From assembly GCF_014643695.1 (NCBI RefSeq), contig NZ_BMJY01000023.1:1-36869 (forward strand): DNA of 36,869 nt. The letters run 5' to 3'. A program made the translations under genes and the position numbers. Under the pieces are notes generated by a model. It made no database searches. It saw only the letters and a list, made by a program, of their open reading frames with translations, and was not told the origin of the DNA. Numbering within the stretch: the stretch's first letter is position 1; every line of letters begins with the position of its first letter. Origin of the DNA: Microbacterium album. GTDB taxonomy: Bacteria; Actinomycetota; Actinomycetes; Actinomycetales; Microbacteriaceae. Positions 16,860 through 24,206 of this stretch are shown here, one piece after another.

Positions 16860-18361
16860 CGACACCGAACCCCTACCCGGGTGCGGGGACTCCGCCTCCC
16901 GCCGTCGCACCGCAGACCGGCGTCTTCCCGCAGCCTGCCCCGTACGCCTCGGGACAGCCCGGAACCGCTCCCGCCGCGCAGCTCCCTGGCGAGCAGCTTC
17001 CCGGCGAGCCGGCGGCCGTGGGCCGCCGCGTGGCCGCGTACGCGATCGATGCGATCGTCGTCGCGCTCCTCTGCGCGCTGGGCGCCCTCGTCGGGGCCCT
17101 GCTCATGGAGTCCATCGGCGGGCTCGGCCTGCTGGTTGCGGGCGTCCTGATCTTCGTGACCCTGCTGGCCTGGGCGCTCGTCTACACCGCCATGCAGGCT
17201 GGCGCGGGCTCGATCGGCATGCGCCTCATGCGACTGCGACTCGTGCGCATCGACGGCGGGCAGGCGCTCGGTTTCGGACGCGCGCTGCTGCGCAACATCG
17301 TCTGGGGGCTGGCCGCCGCCATCGTCGTGGGCTATTTCTCCGTGCTGTTCGACGGCTCCCGCCGCCGACAGGGATGGCACGACCGTGTCGCGAACGCGTT
17401 CATGCGCGACGAGCGCGCCGCGAGCGCCGAGCAGACGCGCGAGGCGTTCGCGCCCTCCGCCGCCGTCCCGCCGCCGGCCTATCCGGGTCTGGCGTCGCCG
17501 CCCGCGGGCGCTGTGCCGTCGCACGTGCCGCCGCACCCGTCCGCCCCGTCCCCGTCGATCGCCGTCCCGCCCCGTCCGGCTCCGCCCGCGTGGCCGGCCG
17601 CGCCCTCGTCCGGCGAGCAGTCGGCGGCTCCGGTCGTTCCCGCGGCGCCCGCGGTGCCCGAGAGCACCACGGTCTCCGCGCCCCCCGCGTCGCCCACCCC
17701 AGCGTCGTCGCCCTCGACGGCAGCGCCCGCTGCGGCCAACGCGGGCGATCCTTCCCGCGACGGCGCGGACCTCATCGCGTTCGTGCCCGGCATCACGCAG
17801 GAGCGACCGGATCAGCCGGGGCCTCGATCCGAGAGCGCCCCGGCCGCGCCCGCGGCGGCCCCCGCGGACCCGGTGGCCCCCGTGGCGCCCGCGGCGCCCG
17901 TGCCGCCCGCCGCGCCCGTGGCGCCCGCCGCGCCCGTGGCGCCCGCCCCCGCGGCGCCGAGCGACGACGACCTCGTCGACGACACCATCATCGTGCGGCG
18001 GGACGAGCCGGACCTCGACGAGACCCGCGTCACCGCGCGCCGGACCGTGCAGCTCGAGTGGGACGACGGCACGCGGCACGCGGTGTCGGCCCGGACGCTG
18101 TTCGGCCGCAACCCGGTCGACGAGGAGGGCGCCGCCAGCGTCGCGGTGCGCGACGAGACGCTCTCGTTGTCCAAGACCCACTTCGAGATCGACCTCACCG
18201 AGGAGGGCGCCGTGCTCGTGGACCGCCACTCGACCAACGGCGTCGTGATCGTGCGCTCGGGCGAGCGCATCACGGCGCCTCCCGGTCGGCCCGTCGTGCT
18301 GCGCTCGGGCGACGCGCTCGAGATGGGCGAGCGCATCGCGACGTTCGGAGCGGGCAGATGA
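16856..18361 (+). CDS. RDD membrane protein with C-terminal FHA domain
   Basis: 501 residues: a Pro-rich N-terminus, an RDD domain (about 55-185: GRRVAAYAID, membrane helices, GMRLMRLRLVR, RRRQGWHD), a long Ala/Pro linker (about 200-370), then an FHA domain (about 395-500) with the phospho-Thr-binding residues GR, S-x-T-H and STNG. The linker ends with an acidic segment carrying T377 in DDTIIVRRDE, a likely kinase target. The FHA domain should recruit phosphorylated partners to the membrane, with the neighbouring kinase as the obvious writer. Start ATG overlaps the previous stop (ATGA), and its own stop overlaps the PP2C start the same way. Confidence 0.9.
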   Translation: MTTPNPYPGAGTPPPAVAPQTGVFPQPAPYASGQPGTAPAAQLPGEQLPGEPAAVGRRVAAYAIDAIVVALLCALGALVGALLMESIGGLGLLVAGVLIFVTLLAWALVYTAMQAGAGSIGMRLMRLRLVRIDGGQALGFGRALLRNIVWGLAAAIVVGYFSVLFDGSRRRQGWHDRVANAFMRDERAASAEQTREAFAPSAAVPPPAYPGLASPPAGAVPSHVPPHPSAPSPSIAVPPRPAPPAWPAAPSSGEQSAAPVVPAAPAVPESTTVSAPPASPTPASSPSTAAPAAANAGDPSRDGADLIAFVPGITQERPDQPGPRSESAPAAPAAAPADPVAPVAPAAPVPPAAPVAPAAPVAPAPAAPSDDDLVDDTIIVRRDEPDLDETRVTARRTVQLEWDDGTRHAVSARTLFGRNPVDEEGAASVAVRDETLSLSKTHFEIDLTEEGAVLVDRHSTNGVVIVRSGERITAPPGRPVVLRSGDALEMGERIATFGAGR

Positions 18362-19173
18362 CGTGCCCCATCGTCGCCATGAGCGGCGCCGCGACGGACG
18401 CCGGGCTGCGGCGACCGCTCAACGAGGACGCATTCCTGTCGGTGCCGCCCGTCTTCCTCGTGGCGGACGGGATGGGAGGGCACGACCGCGGGGAGGTCGC
18501 GGCGGCGACCGCGATCGCGGCGTTCGAGGGTTTCGCCGGTCGGGCGAGCCTCGGCATCGAGGACGTGCGCGAGGCCCTCGCCCGGGCGCGCGCCGACGTC
18601 GACGGCCTGTCCCAGGGCGCCGCAGCGGGGGCCGGGACGACCCTCAGCGGGGTCGTGATCGCCGAGGTCGCAGGCGAGGGGTACTGGCTCGCCCTCAACG
18701 TGGGCGACTCGCGCACCTATCGGTTCGCGGGCGGCGTGCTGGAGCAGATCAGCGTGGACCACTCCATCGTCCAGGAGATGCTCGACCGGGGTGAGCTCAC
18801 CCCCGAGGACGCGGCGCGGGATCGCCGGCGCAACGTCATCACGCGCGCTCTCGGCGCCGGCAGCGCGGCCGAGGCGGACTTCTGGATGATCCCGGCCGCG
18901 GCGGGCGACCGCATTCTCGTCTGCTCGGACGGGCTGCCGGGGGAGCTTCCCGCCGAGCGGATCCAGGCGATCCTGCTGGTCGAGTCCCATCCTCAGGCCG
19001 CTGCCACGCGGCTCGTGCAGGAGGCGGTGATGCGCGGCGGACGCGACAACGTGACCGCGATCGTCGTCGATGCGGTCGCGGTCGCGCGGCGTGGCGGTGG
19101 CGCCCCGGAGGGCACCGGGTCCGACGCCGACTCGGACACGCTGCCGCGCGAGACGGTGGGAGGGAGACGCTGA
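18358..19173 (+). CDS. PP2C family Ser/Thr protein phosphatase
   Basis: 271 residues from ATG 18358 (ATGA overlap with the RDD-FHA stop). PP2C metal ligands are all present: D24 in NEDAF, D37 in DGMGGH, D191 in SDG and D230 in RDNVT, plus the GDSR motif. It is a soluble, cytoplasmic, Mn/Mg-dependent phosphatase that should reverse the phosphorylation made by the kinase at 20267. The C-terminal 35 residues are a hydrophilic tail rich in Gly, Asp and Thr. The stop shares one base with the start of the next gene, which has GGGAGGGA just upstream. Confidence 0.93.
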   Translation: MTCPIVAMSGAATDAGLRRPLNEDAFLSVPPVFLVADGMGGHDRGEVAAATAIAAFEGFAGRASLGIEDVREALARARADVDGLSQGAAAGAGTTLSGVVIAEVAGEGYWLALNVGDSRTYRFAGGVLEQISVDHSIVQEMLDRGELTPEDAARDRRRNVITRALGAGSAAEADFWMIPAAAGDRILVCSDGLPGELPAERIQAILLVESHPQAAATRLVQEAVMRGGRDNVTAIVVDAVAVARRGGGAPEGTGSDADSDTLPRETVGGRR

Positions 19174-20270
19174 TGCGCGTGACGTACGAGCCGGGCGGGA
19201 TGCTCGCGATCGTCGCCGAGACCGGGATCGCGGTGCTGGAGAACGGGCTGCCGCAGGACCGGATCGACGACGTGTGGCAGGCGCTCGACGACGGCGAGGG
19301 CGTCGAGGCGGTGATCGACGCCGTGCGGCAGGCGTTCGGCGACTCCGAGACGCCGCCCCCCTTCGCGGTGGCCGTCGCCGAGGGCGAGGACGTCCGCGCC
19401 GCCGTGCGCGGGGATCTCCGACTGGAGATCGAGACGATCTCCGGCTCCGTCGTGCTGAGCGACGAGGGCGGCTCGGACCCGACGGGGCGGCGCTTCGAGG
19501 ATGCGCTGTCGGTGCTCGTCCGGCCCGCCGCTGCGGCACCGGCGACGACATCGGAGCTGCCGATCGCCTCGGGCGCCGTGCTCGCCCGCAGCGTGCGCGC
19601 GGTCTTCTTCGAGGTCGACCCCGCCGACGCGGACCACGTGCCGGGTGACACGCTGCTGCCCGACGACGCGGGGGAGGGCGACGACGCGTTCGCCGAGACG
19701 ATCGTCGTGCCGCCGCGGCGGACCCGGGGCGAGCACGCGGCGGATTCCGCCGCGCGAGACGACGCGCTCGGGGGATCCGAGGAGGAGCCGCAGGGAGATC
19801 ACGACGGCGCGACCATCTCGGCCGCCCAGCTCGCCGCCGCCCGCGCGGGCGACCACGACGGGGCGACGATCGCCGTCGCGCACGAGCCGGCCATCTGGGC
19901 CCCCGAGTCACCGGCTGCTCCTCCGAGGACCTACGGGCGCATCCGCCTGTCGACGGGCGAGGTCGCCGAGCTGGACCGCCCCGTCGTCATCGGCCGCCGG
20001 CCGCGCTCGTCGCGCACCACCGGCGCGGAGCTGCCGCGCCTGCTGGCGGTCGAGAGCCCCCAGAACGACATCTCGCGCAACCACGTGGAGATCTCCTCGG
20101 ACGGGCACACCGTCGTGGTCACGGACCTGCACACCACGAACGGCACGACGCTGCTGCGGGGCGGCGCCGATCCCGTGCGGCTGCATCCCGGCGAGCAGAC
20201 CGTGGTCGTGACGGGCGACGTGATCGACCTCGGCGACGACGTCACGGTCGCGTTCGAGGAGCTGCCGTGA
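19173..20270 (+). CDS. FHA domain protein
   Basis: 365 residues, soluble. An N-terminal domain (about 1-130) of unknown fold and an acidic low-complexity middle (about 150-245) precede a C-terminal FHA domain (about 250-360) with IGRRP, SRNHVEI and TTNGTT. The middle holds three Thr in similar contexts: T176 (AETIVVPP), T214 (DGATISAA) and T232 (DGATIAVA). The last two are in a duplicated GDHDGATI segment. These look like phospho-acceptor sites that FHA domains can read, so the protein may bind itself, the RDD-FHA protein or the kinase after phosphorylation (inference; GarA/OdhI work in this way). It overlaps the kinase start by four bases (GTGA). Confidence 0.88.
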   Translation: MRVTYEPGGMLAIVAETGIAVLENGLPQDRIDDVWQALDDGEGVEAVIDAVRQAFGDSETPPPFAVAVAEGEDVRAAVRGDLRLEIETISGSVVLSDEGGSDPTGRRFEDALSVLVRPAAAAPATTSELPIASGAVLARSVRAVFFEVDPADADHVPGDTLLPDDAGEGDDAFAETIVVPPRRTRGEHAADSAARDDALGGSEEEPQGDHDGATISAAQLAAARAGDHDGATIAVAHEPAIWAPESPAAPPRTYGRIRLSTGEVAELDRPVVIGRRPRSSRTTGAELPRLLAVESPQNDISRNHVEISSDGHTVVVTDLHTTNGTTLLRGGADPVRLHPGEQTVVVTGDVIDLGDDVTVAFEELP

Positions 20271-21946
20271 ACCAGAGGCGGCCCCCCGCGCCGCCGCCGG
20301 CCCTGCCCGGCCTGACCCCGCTCGAGCTGCTGGGCTCGGGCGGCTTCGCCGACGTCTACCTCTACGAGCAGGAGCTCCCGCGCCGCCGCGTCGCGGTCAA
20401 GGTGCTGCTTCCCGACCGCATCTCCGGATCGGCGGAGCAGTTCTCGGCCGAGGCGAACGTCATGGCGATGCTGTCGACGCATCCCGCCATCGTCACGATC
20501 TACCAGGCGGGCGTCGCCTCGGACGGCCGACCGTACCTCGTGATGGAGTACTGCCCGCGCCCCAACCTGCAGGTGCGCTATCGGCGCGAGCCCTTCTCGG
20601 TCGCCGAGGCGCTGCGCGTCGGCATTCCCGTCGCCGCCGCGGTGGAGACGGCCCACCGCGCGGGCGTGCTCCATCGCGACATCAAACCCGCCAACATCCT
20701 CGTCACGGAGTACAACCGCCCCGCGCTGACGGACTTCGGCATCGCGTCCACGTCGCACGGTGCGGGCGGGAGCACCGGGATGTCCATCCCGTGGTCGCCG
20801 CCCGAGGCCTTCGCCGAGGTGCCGCAGAGCGGGCCGCGCACCGACGTGTATCAGCTCGGCGCGACCGTCTACACGCTGCTCGCGGGCCGCTCGCCGTTCG
20901 AGCTCCCGGGCGAGCGCAACGGCAGCGCCGAGCTGATCGAGCGCATCGAGCGCATGCCGCTGCCCGCGATCGACCGCCCGGACATCCCCGAGTCGCTGCA
21001 GGCGGTGCTGCGCCGCGCGATGGCCAAGGACCCGGCGGAGCGATACCCGAGCGCCGTGACCTTCGCGCGGGCGCTGCAGAAGGTGCAGATCGAGCTCGCG
21101 CACTCGGTGACGCCGGTCGACATCCTCGACGACCGGCCTCTCGACGACCTGCCGGAGGACGACGACGGCGGTCTCACGCGGGTGCGGAGCGTGACCAACA
21201 TCGCCCCCGGCGACACCGCGACGCGACCCTCGGCGACGACCGAGGAGGTGCCCGGGGCTCGAGCGGGCGAGATCGCGGCGCACCGTGCCTTCGCGCCGTC
21301 CGCGCCGCGCCCGTCCGACGGCCGGCCCGGGCAGATCGACGACGTCACGATCCTGCGCGACCCGCGCCCCGCCGACCCGATCGACGACGCCACGATCCTG
21401 CGTCCGCCGGCCTCGGCCGCCGCGCCGGCCGCGCGGCCCGCGCCCGCGGAGCCGTGGAGCGCGCCCGTGCCCGACGCCGCCCCCGCCGCGCCGGAGCCCC
21501 GCGCGGCCGGGGACGGGGGCGCCGCGGTCGCCGAGCGGAGGCGCCGGTGGCCGTGGCTGGTCGCCGCGGGCGTGGTCGTGGCCGGCGCGGTCGCCGTCGC
21601 GGCGCTCTCCGCGCCGGGGCTGCTCGAGCCCGAGCCGGCGCCGAGCGAGCCGCCGGTCGTCGCACCGCAGGATCCCCGCGGGGACCCGGTGCCGCGCGTC
21701 ACCGACGGGACGGGCGTGGTGCAGGGCGACCAGGTCGTGTTCACCTGGGGCAATCCGGATCCGCAGCCCGGCGACTACTACCTGTGGCAGCGCAACCGGA
21801 TCGACGGCGCCGAGGCGGTGGAGACGACCGAGGAGACGTCGGTGACGATCCCGGCCGATGCGGAGCGGGTGTGCATCGACGTGACGCTCGTGCGGCAGAA
21901 CGGCCGGTACACGGATCAGCCCGTCACGATCTGCGCGCCGGACTGA
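20267..21946 (+). CDS. Transmembrane Ser/Thr protein kinase with extracellular fn3-like domain
   Basis: 559 residues from GTG 20267. The kinase domain (about 16-285) has the Gly loop GSGGFADVY (23-31), K45 in VAVKV, HRDIKPANIL (H136), TDFG (D156) and the APE-like region SPPEAF; it looks catalytically complete. An Ala/Pro juxtamembrane linker (about 290-425) carries T361 (DDVTILRD) and T376 (DDATILRP). One membrane helix (about 428-448) leads to a ~110-residue extracytoplasmic region ending in an fn3-like fold with two Cys. It has no PASTA repeats. It is the last gene of the overlapping string and the counterpart of Pkb2 in PFNA clusters. The extracellular signal is unknown. Confidence 0.93.
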   Translation: MNQRRPPAPPPALPGLTPLELLGSGGFADVYLYEQELPRRRVAVKVLLPDRISGSAEQFSAEANVMAMLSTHPAIVTIYQAGVASDGRPYLVMEYCPRPNLQVRYRREPFSVAEALRVGIPVAAAVETAHRAGVLHRDIKPANILVTEYNRPALTDFGIASTSHGAGGSTGMSIPWSPPEAFAEVPQSGPRTDVYQLGATVYTLLAGRSPFELPGERNGSAELIERIERMPLPAIDRPDIPESLQAVLRRAMAKDPAERYPSAVTFARALQKVQIELAHSVTPVDILDDRPLDDLPEDDDGGLTRVRSVTNIAPGDTATRPSATTEEVPGARAGEIAAHRAFAPSAPRPSDGRPGQIDDVTILRDPRPADPIDDATILRPPASAAAPAARPAPAEPWSAPVPDAAPAAPEPRAAGDGGAAVAERRRRWPWLVAAGVVVAGAVAVAALSAPGLLEPEPAPSEPPVVAPQDPRGDPVPRVTDGTGVVQGDQVVFTWGNPDPQPGDYYLWQRNRIDGAEAVETTEETSVTIPADAERVCIDVTLVRQNGRYTDQPVTICAPD

Positions 21947-21972
21947 CGTCCCCGGAGGGGGCGGTCAGTCCG
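21939..21972. terminator. Bidirectional hairpin holding both stop codons of convergent genes
   Basis: Arms CGGACTGAC (21939-21947) and GTCAGTCCG (21964-21972) pair perfectly, with a further CCCC/GGGG inside. The kinase TGA (21944-21946) lies in the left arm and the opposite-strand TGA of the recombinase-like gene (21965-21967) in the right arm. One palindrome therefore ends both transcripts. Confidence 0.8.
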
Positions 21973-22420
21973 CGGGTGCGCGCAGGTGCGGAGCCCCGTG
22001 GGACAGCACCTTCACGACGACGCCGCGGCGCGACAGCGCGGTGATCGTGCGCGTGCCTTCGTCGATGTCGCGTCCCAGGGCCCGCACGCTCGTCACGACG
22101 AGCACGTCGCCCGGCTTGAGGGTCTCGAACAGGCGTGTCAGGCGCCGCTCCCAGGACTCGAGGGTCTCGGGCGCGGGGTGCCGGAAGCCCTCGATCGGGA
22201 CGCCGAACCGCGTGAGGTCCTCCCGCTGCTGGACCACGGAGGGCATGTCGTCGCGCGCGACGACGAGCCCCACCAGTCGGGCGCCCACGGGCCGGGCGCG
22301 CCACCAGTTGCGGTCCTCCTGCAACTCCGTGAAGCACACGGGGCACGCGACGGCGGTGTGCGCGTGCGCGGGCTCGACGCCCTCCGAAGGTCCGCTCTCC
22401 TGGCTCAGCGTCTCCGCCAC
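21965..22420 (-). CDS. Degenerate serine-recombinase-fold protein
   Basis: 151 residues. After a 25-residue leader with CPVC, the sequence follows the N-terminal catalytic domain of resolvase/invertase recombinases: LVGLVVARDD...QQREDL, a helical middle, then KPGDVLVVTSVRALGRDI and LSRRGVVVKVL. Aligned to the usual G-Y-A-R-V-S-T-x-x-Q start, the nucleophilic Ser position is Arg, while the later Arg pair of the LGR motif remains. There is no DNA-binding helix-turn-helix C-terminus. It is unlikely to cut DNA and is probably a domesticated relative. The CxxC near the N-terminus may bind metal. It points towards the kinase and shares its terminator. Confidence 0.75.
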   Translation of the reverse strand: MAETLSQESGPSEGVEPAHAHTAVACPVCFTELQEDRNWWRARPVGARLVGLVVARDDMPSVVQQREDLTRFGVPIEGFRHPAPETLESWERRLTRLFETLKPGDVLVVTSVRALGRDIDEGTRTITALSRRGVVVKVLSHGAPHLRAPAD

Positions 22421-22526
22421 GTCCGCTCCCTCATGCTCCCCGGGTCCGCCACCCGGGCTCGGACCACACGACCATTGTGCCGTGTCCCGCTGTGCGATGG
22501 CAGAGGTGTGGGCTCCGTGCCCGTCG

Positions 22527-22790
22527 TCAGATGAGGTGGAGCTCGCGCAGCTTCGCCTCGACGTCCGCGTTGCTGGGCTCGACGTGGTGGGTCGCGTCGG
22601 GGTAGACCACCACGGGGATGTTCGTGCGACCGGAGATGTCCTTCGCCACGTCGGCCGCGGCCGGCTCGGCCTCGAGGTCGATGTAGGCGTAGTCGACGCC
22701 GAGGTCGTCGAGCTGGGCCTTGGTGCGGCGGCAGTCGCGGCACCAGTCGGCGCCGAACATCGTGATGCGGGTGCTGTCGACGGAGGTCAT
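22527..22790 (-). CDS. Glutaredoxin-like (mycoredoxin-type) protein
   Basis: 87 residues with the thioredoxin fold of glutaredoxins: MFGADWCRDC (CxxC = C17, C20), the cis-Pro region TNIPVVVYPD, and a C-terminal helix. Actinobacteria use mycothiol rather than glutathione, so a mycoredoxin-like role in reducing mixed disulfides is likely, but the WCRDC centre differs from the usual YCxYC and the exact activity is open. It lies 106 bp from the recombinase-like gene on the same strand and is divergent from the glycosyltransferase. Confidence 0.9.
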   Translation of the reverse strand: MTSVDSTRITMFGADWCRDCRRTKAQLDDLGVDYAYIDLEAEPAAADVAKDISGRTNIPVVVYPDATHHVEPSNADVEAKLRELHLI

Positions 22791-22926
22791 GCGTCCAGGC
22801 TACGCCCGCCGATGGCCCGGTAGCGCGTTCGCCGCTGGGGAGGACGGATCGGGGCCGGTGCGGGGCATGACACGATGGATGGGACCCGCCGGGGAGCGGG
22901 ACGCCGCGCACAGGGAGGAACGGGAC

Positions 22927-24141
22927 GTGGACGATGCGACGAGCGCCGACCGCGCCGGCGCCCGGGGCCGCCCCCCGCACCGCTGCGACGTCACGGTGAT
23001 CGTCCCGACGCGCAACGAGCGGGCCAACGTCGCGGAGATGGTGAGGCAGCTGGGCGAGGCGCTCGCCGGCCGCCGGGCCGAGATCCTGTTCGTCGACGAC
23101 AGCGAGGACGGCACGCCAGACGAGGTCGAGCGCATCGCCGCCGACGCGCCGCTGCCGGTCCGGGTCGTCCACCGTCCGGCGGGGCACCGGACGGGTGGCC
23201 TGGGCGGCGCCGTCGTCGCGGGGCTGCGAGCCGCCGCGGCCGACGTGTGCGTCGTCATGGACGGCGACCTGCAGCATCCGCCCGCGCTCGTCCCGGCTCT
23301 CGTCGACCGCCACGCCCGCGGCGACTCCGACGCGGTCGTCGCATCGCGCTACATCGGCGGCGGCGACTCCGCGGGCCTCGGCACGACGCTGCGCTTCGGG
23401 GTGTCGCGCGCCGCCACGCTGGTGACCAAGGCGATGTTCCCCCTGCGCCTGCACGGCACGAGCGATCCCATGACGGGGTTCTTCCTGGTCGACCGCAGCA
23501 GGGTGGACCTCGAGGCCCTGCGGCCCAGCGGGTTCAAGATCCTGCTGGAGCTGCTCGTGCGCGGCGACCTGCGCGTCGCGGAAGTGCCGATGCGGTTCGG
23601 TGAGCGGCGCGAGGGCGATTCGAAGGCGACGATGCGTCAGGGCGTGACGTTCCTGGCACACCTCGCCCGCCTCCGGTTCGGGAAGATGTCGGCATTCGCG
23701 CTCATCGGCGCGGTGGGCGCCGTGGCGAACATCGCCATCGTGTGGCTGCTGACGACGCTCGGCATGGGGTACATCTGGGCGGCGATCATCGCGGCGGAGA
23801 CGACGATCATCGCCAACTTCCTCCTCGCCGAGCGCTTCGTGTTCGCCGATATGCGCGGCCGCGCGGCGAGCCTGCGCCGGCGGTTCCTCGCGTCCTTCAC
23901 GTTCAACAACGCCGAGGCCGCCATCCGGATCCCCGTCCTGGCGTTCCTCGTGGAGACCTGGGCGATCTCGAGCGTGCTCGGCACGGCCATCACGCTCGCC
24001 GTCGCGTTCGTCGCCCGCTTCGTGTTCCACTCCCTCGTGGTCTACGCCCCGCGCCGCCCCCGCGAGCCCGGCACCGAGACGGCGGGCCAGCGCATCATCC
24101 GCGTCATCGACGAAGAGGCCATGAAGCCCGGCGAGCTCTGA
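22927..24141 (+). CDS. GT2 glycosyltransferase fused to GtrA membrane domain (dolichol-phosphate mannosyltransferase-like)
   Basis: 404 residues. I choose GTG 22927 because AGGGAGG lies 8 nt upstream (22912-22918); the ATG at 22867 lacks a site. The GT2 domain (about 20-255) has VIVPTRNE, the VDDSEDGT loop, the acceptor metal motif DGDLQHPP and the GFKILLELL region typical of polyprenyl-phosphate mannosyl/glucosyl transferases. It is followed by a four-helix GtrA domain (about 260-370). It should load a sugar from a nucleotide donor onto a polyprenyl phosphate on the cytoplasmic face, for wall glycan or protein glycosylation. A Thr-rich surface protein nearby would be a plausible acceptor, but nothing in the sequence links them. 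Confidence 0.92.
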   Translation: MDDATSADRAGARGRPPHRCDVTVIVPTRNERANVAEMVRQLGEALAGRRAEILFVDDSEDGTPDEVERIAADAPLPVRVVHRPAGHRTGGLGGAVVAGLRAAAADVCVVMDGDLQHPPALVPALVDRHARGDSDAVVASRYIGGGDSAGLGTTLRFGVSRAATLVTKAMFPLRLHGTSDPMTGFFLVDRSRVDLEALRPSGFKILLELLVRGDLRVAEVPMRFGERREGDSKATMRQGVTFLAHLARLRFGKMSAFALIGAVGAVANIAIVWLLTTLGMGYIWAAIIAAETTIIANFLLAERFVFADMRGRAASLRRRFLASFTFNNAEAAIRIPVLAFLVETWAISSVLGTAITLAVAFVARFVFHSLVVYAPRRPREPGTETAGQRIIRVIDEEAMKPGEL

Positions 24142-24156
24142 CGCCCGTCCGGGCGT
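24141..24156 (+). terminator. Short hairpin directly after the glycosyltransferase
   Basis: ACGCCCG (24141-24147) and CGGGCGT (24150-24156) form a short G/C-rich inverted repeat beginning at the last base of the stop codon. It lies just before the promoter of the metal transporter operon. There is no T-tract, so the call is tentative. Confidence 0.45.
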
Positions 24157-24159
24157 GAG

Positions 24160-24194
24160 TTGCCCTCGGCAGCGCGAGCGGCTAATTTTTCGGC
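24160..24194 (+). promoter_or_regulatory. Leaderless promoter of the Mn transporter operon
   Basis: A -35 TTGCCC (24160-24165), 17-nt spacer and -10 TAATTT (24183-24188) are followed by 6 nt and then the ATG at 24195. Transcription is predicted to start at the A of the start codon, giving a leaderless mRNA. No ribosome-binding site is present, in agreement with this. The run of A/T is striking in such GC-rich DNA. Confidence 0.72.
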
Positions 24195-24206
24195 ATGCCT
24201 AAAAAT
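24185..24206. promoter_or_regulatory. DtxR/MntR-like operator over the -10 and start codon
   Basis: A 22-bp palindrome centred between 24195 and 24196, with core GGCATGCC and A/T-rich flanks; only one of eleven base pairs is mismatched (24191/24200). The right half GCCTAA and the overall TTnGGC-N2-GCCTAA form fit the DtxR superfamily of metal-dependent repressors. It overlaps the -10 element, the predicted start site and the first codons, so a bound repressor would block transcription completely when metal is sufficient. Confidence 0.7.

Noticed and set aside
13779..16910. 1043-codon minus-strand open frame opposite DUF58 and the transglutaminase-like gene
   Set aside because: Same reason. 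The plus strand has clear domains and coupled starts.
17812..19911. Minus-strand open frame over RDD-FHA and PP2C
   Set aside because: The composition is almost pure Arg/Pro/Ser and has no domain.
22720..22926. Upstream starts of the glycosyltransferase (22720, 22867)
   Set aside because: They overlap the divergent glutaredoxin gene or lack a ribosome site. GTG 22927 has AGGGAGG and gives a normal GT2 N-terminus.
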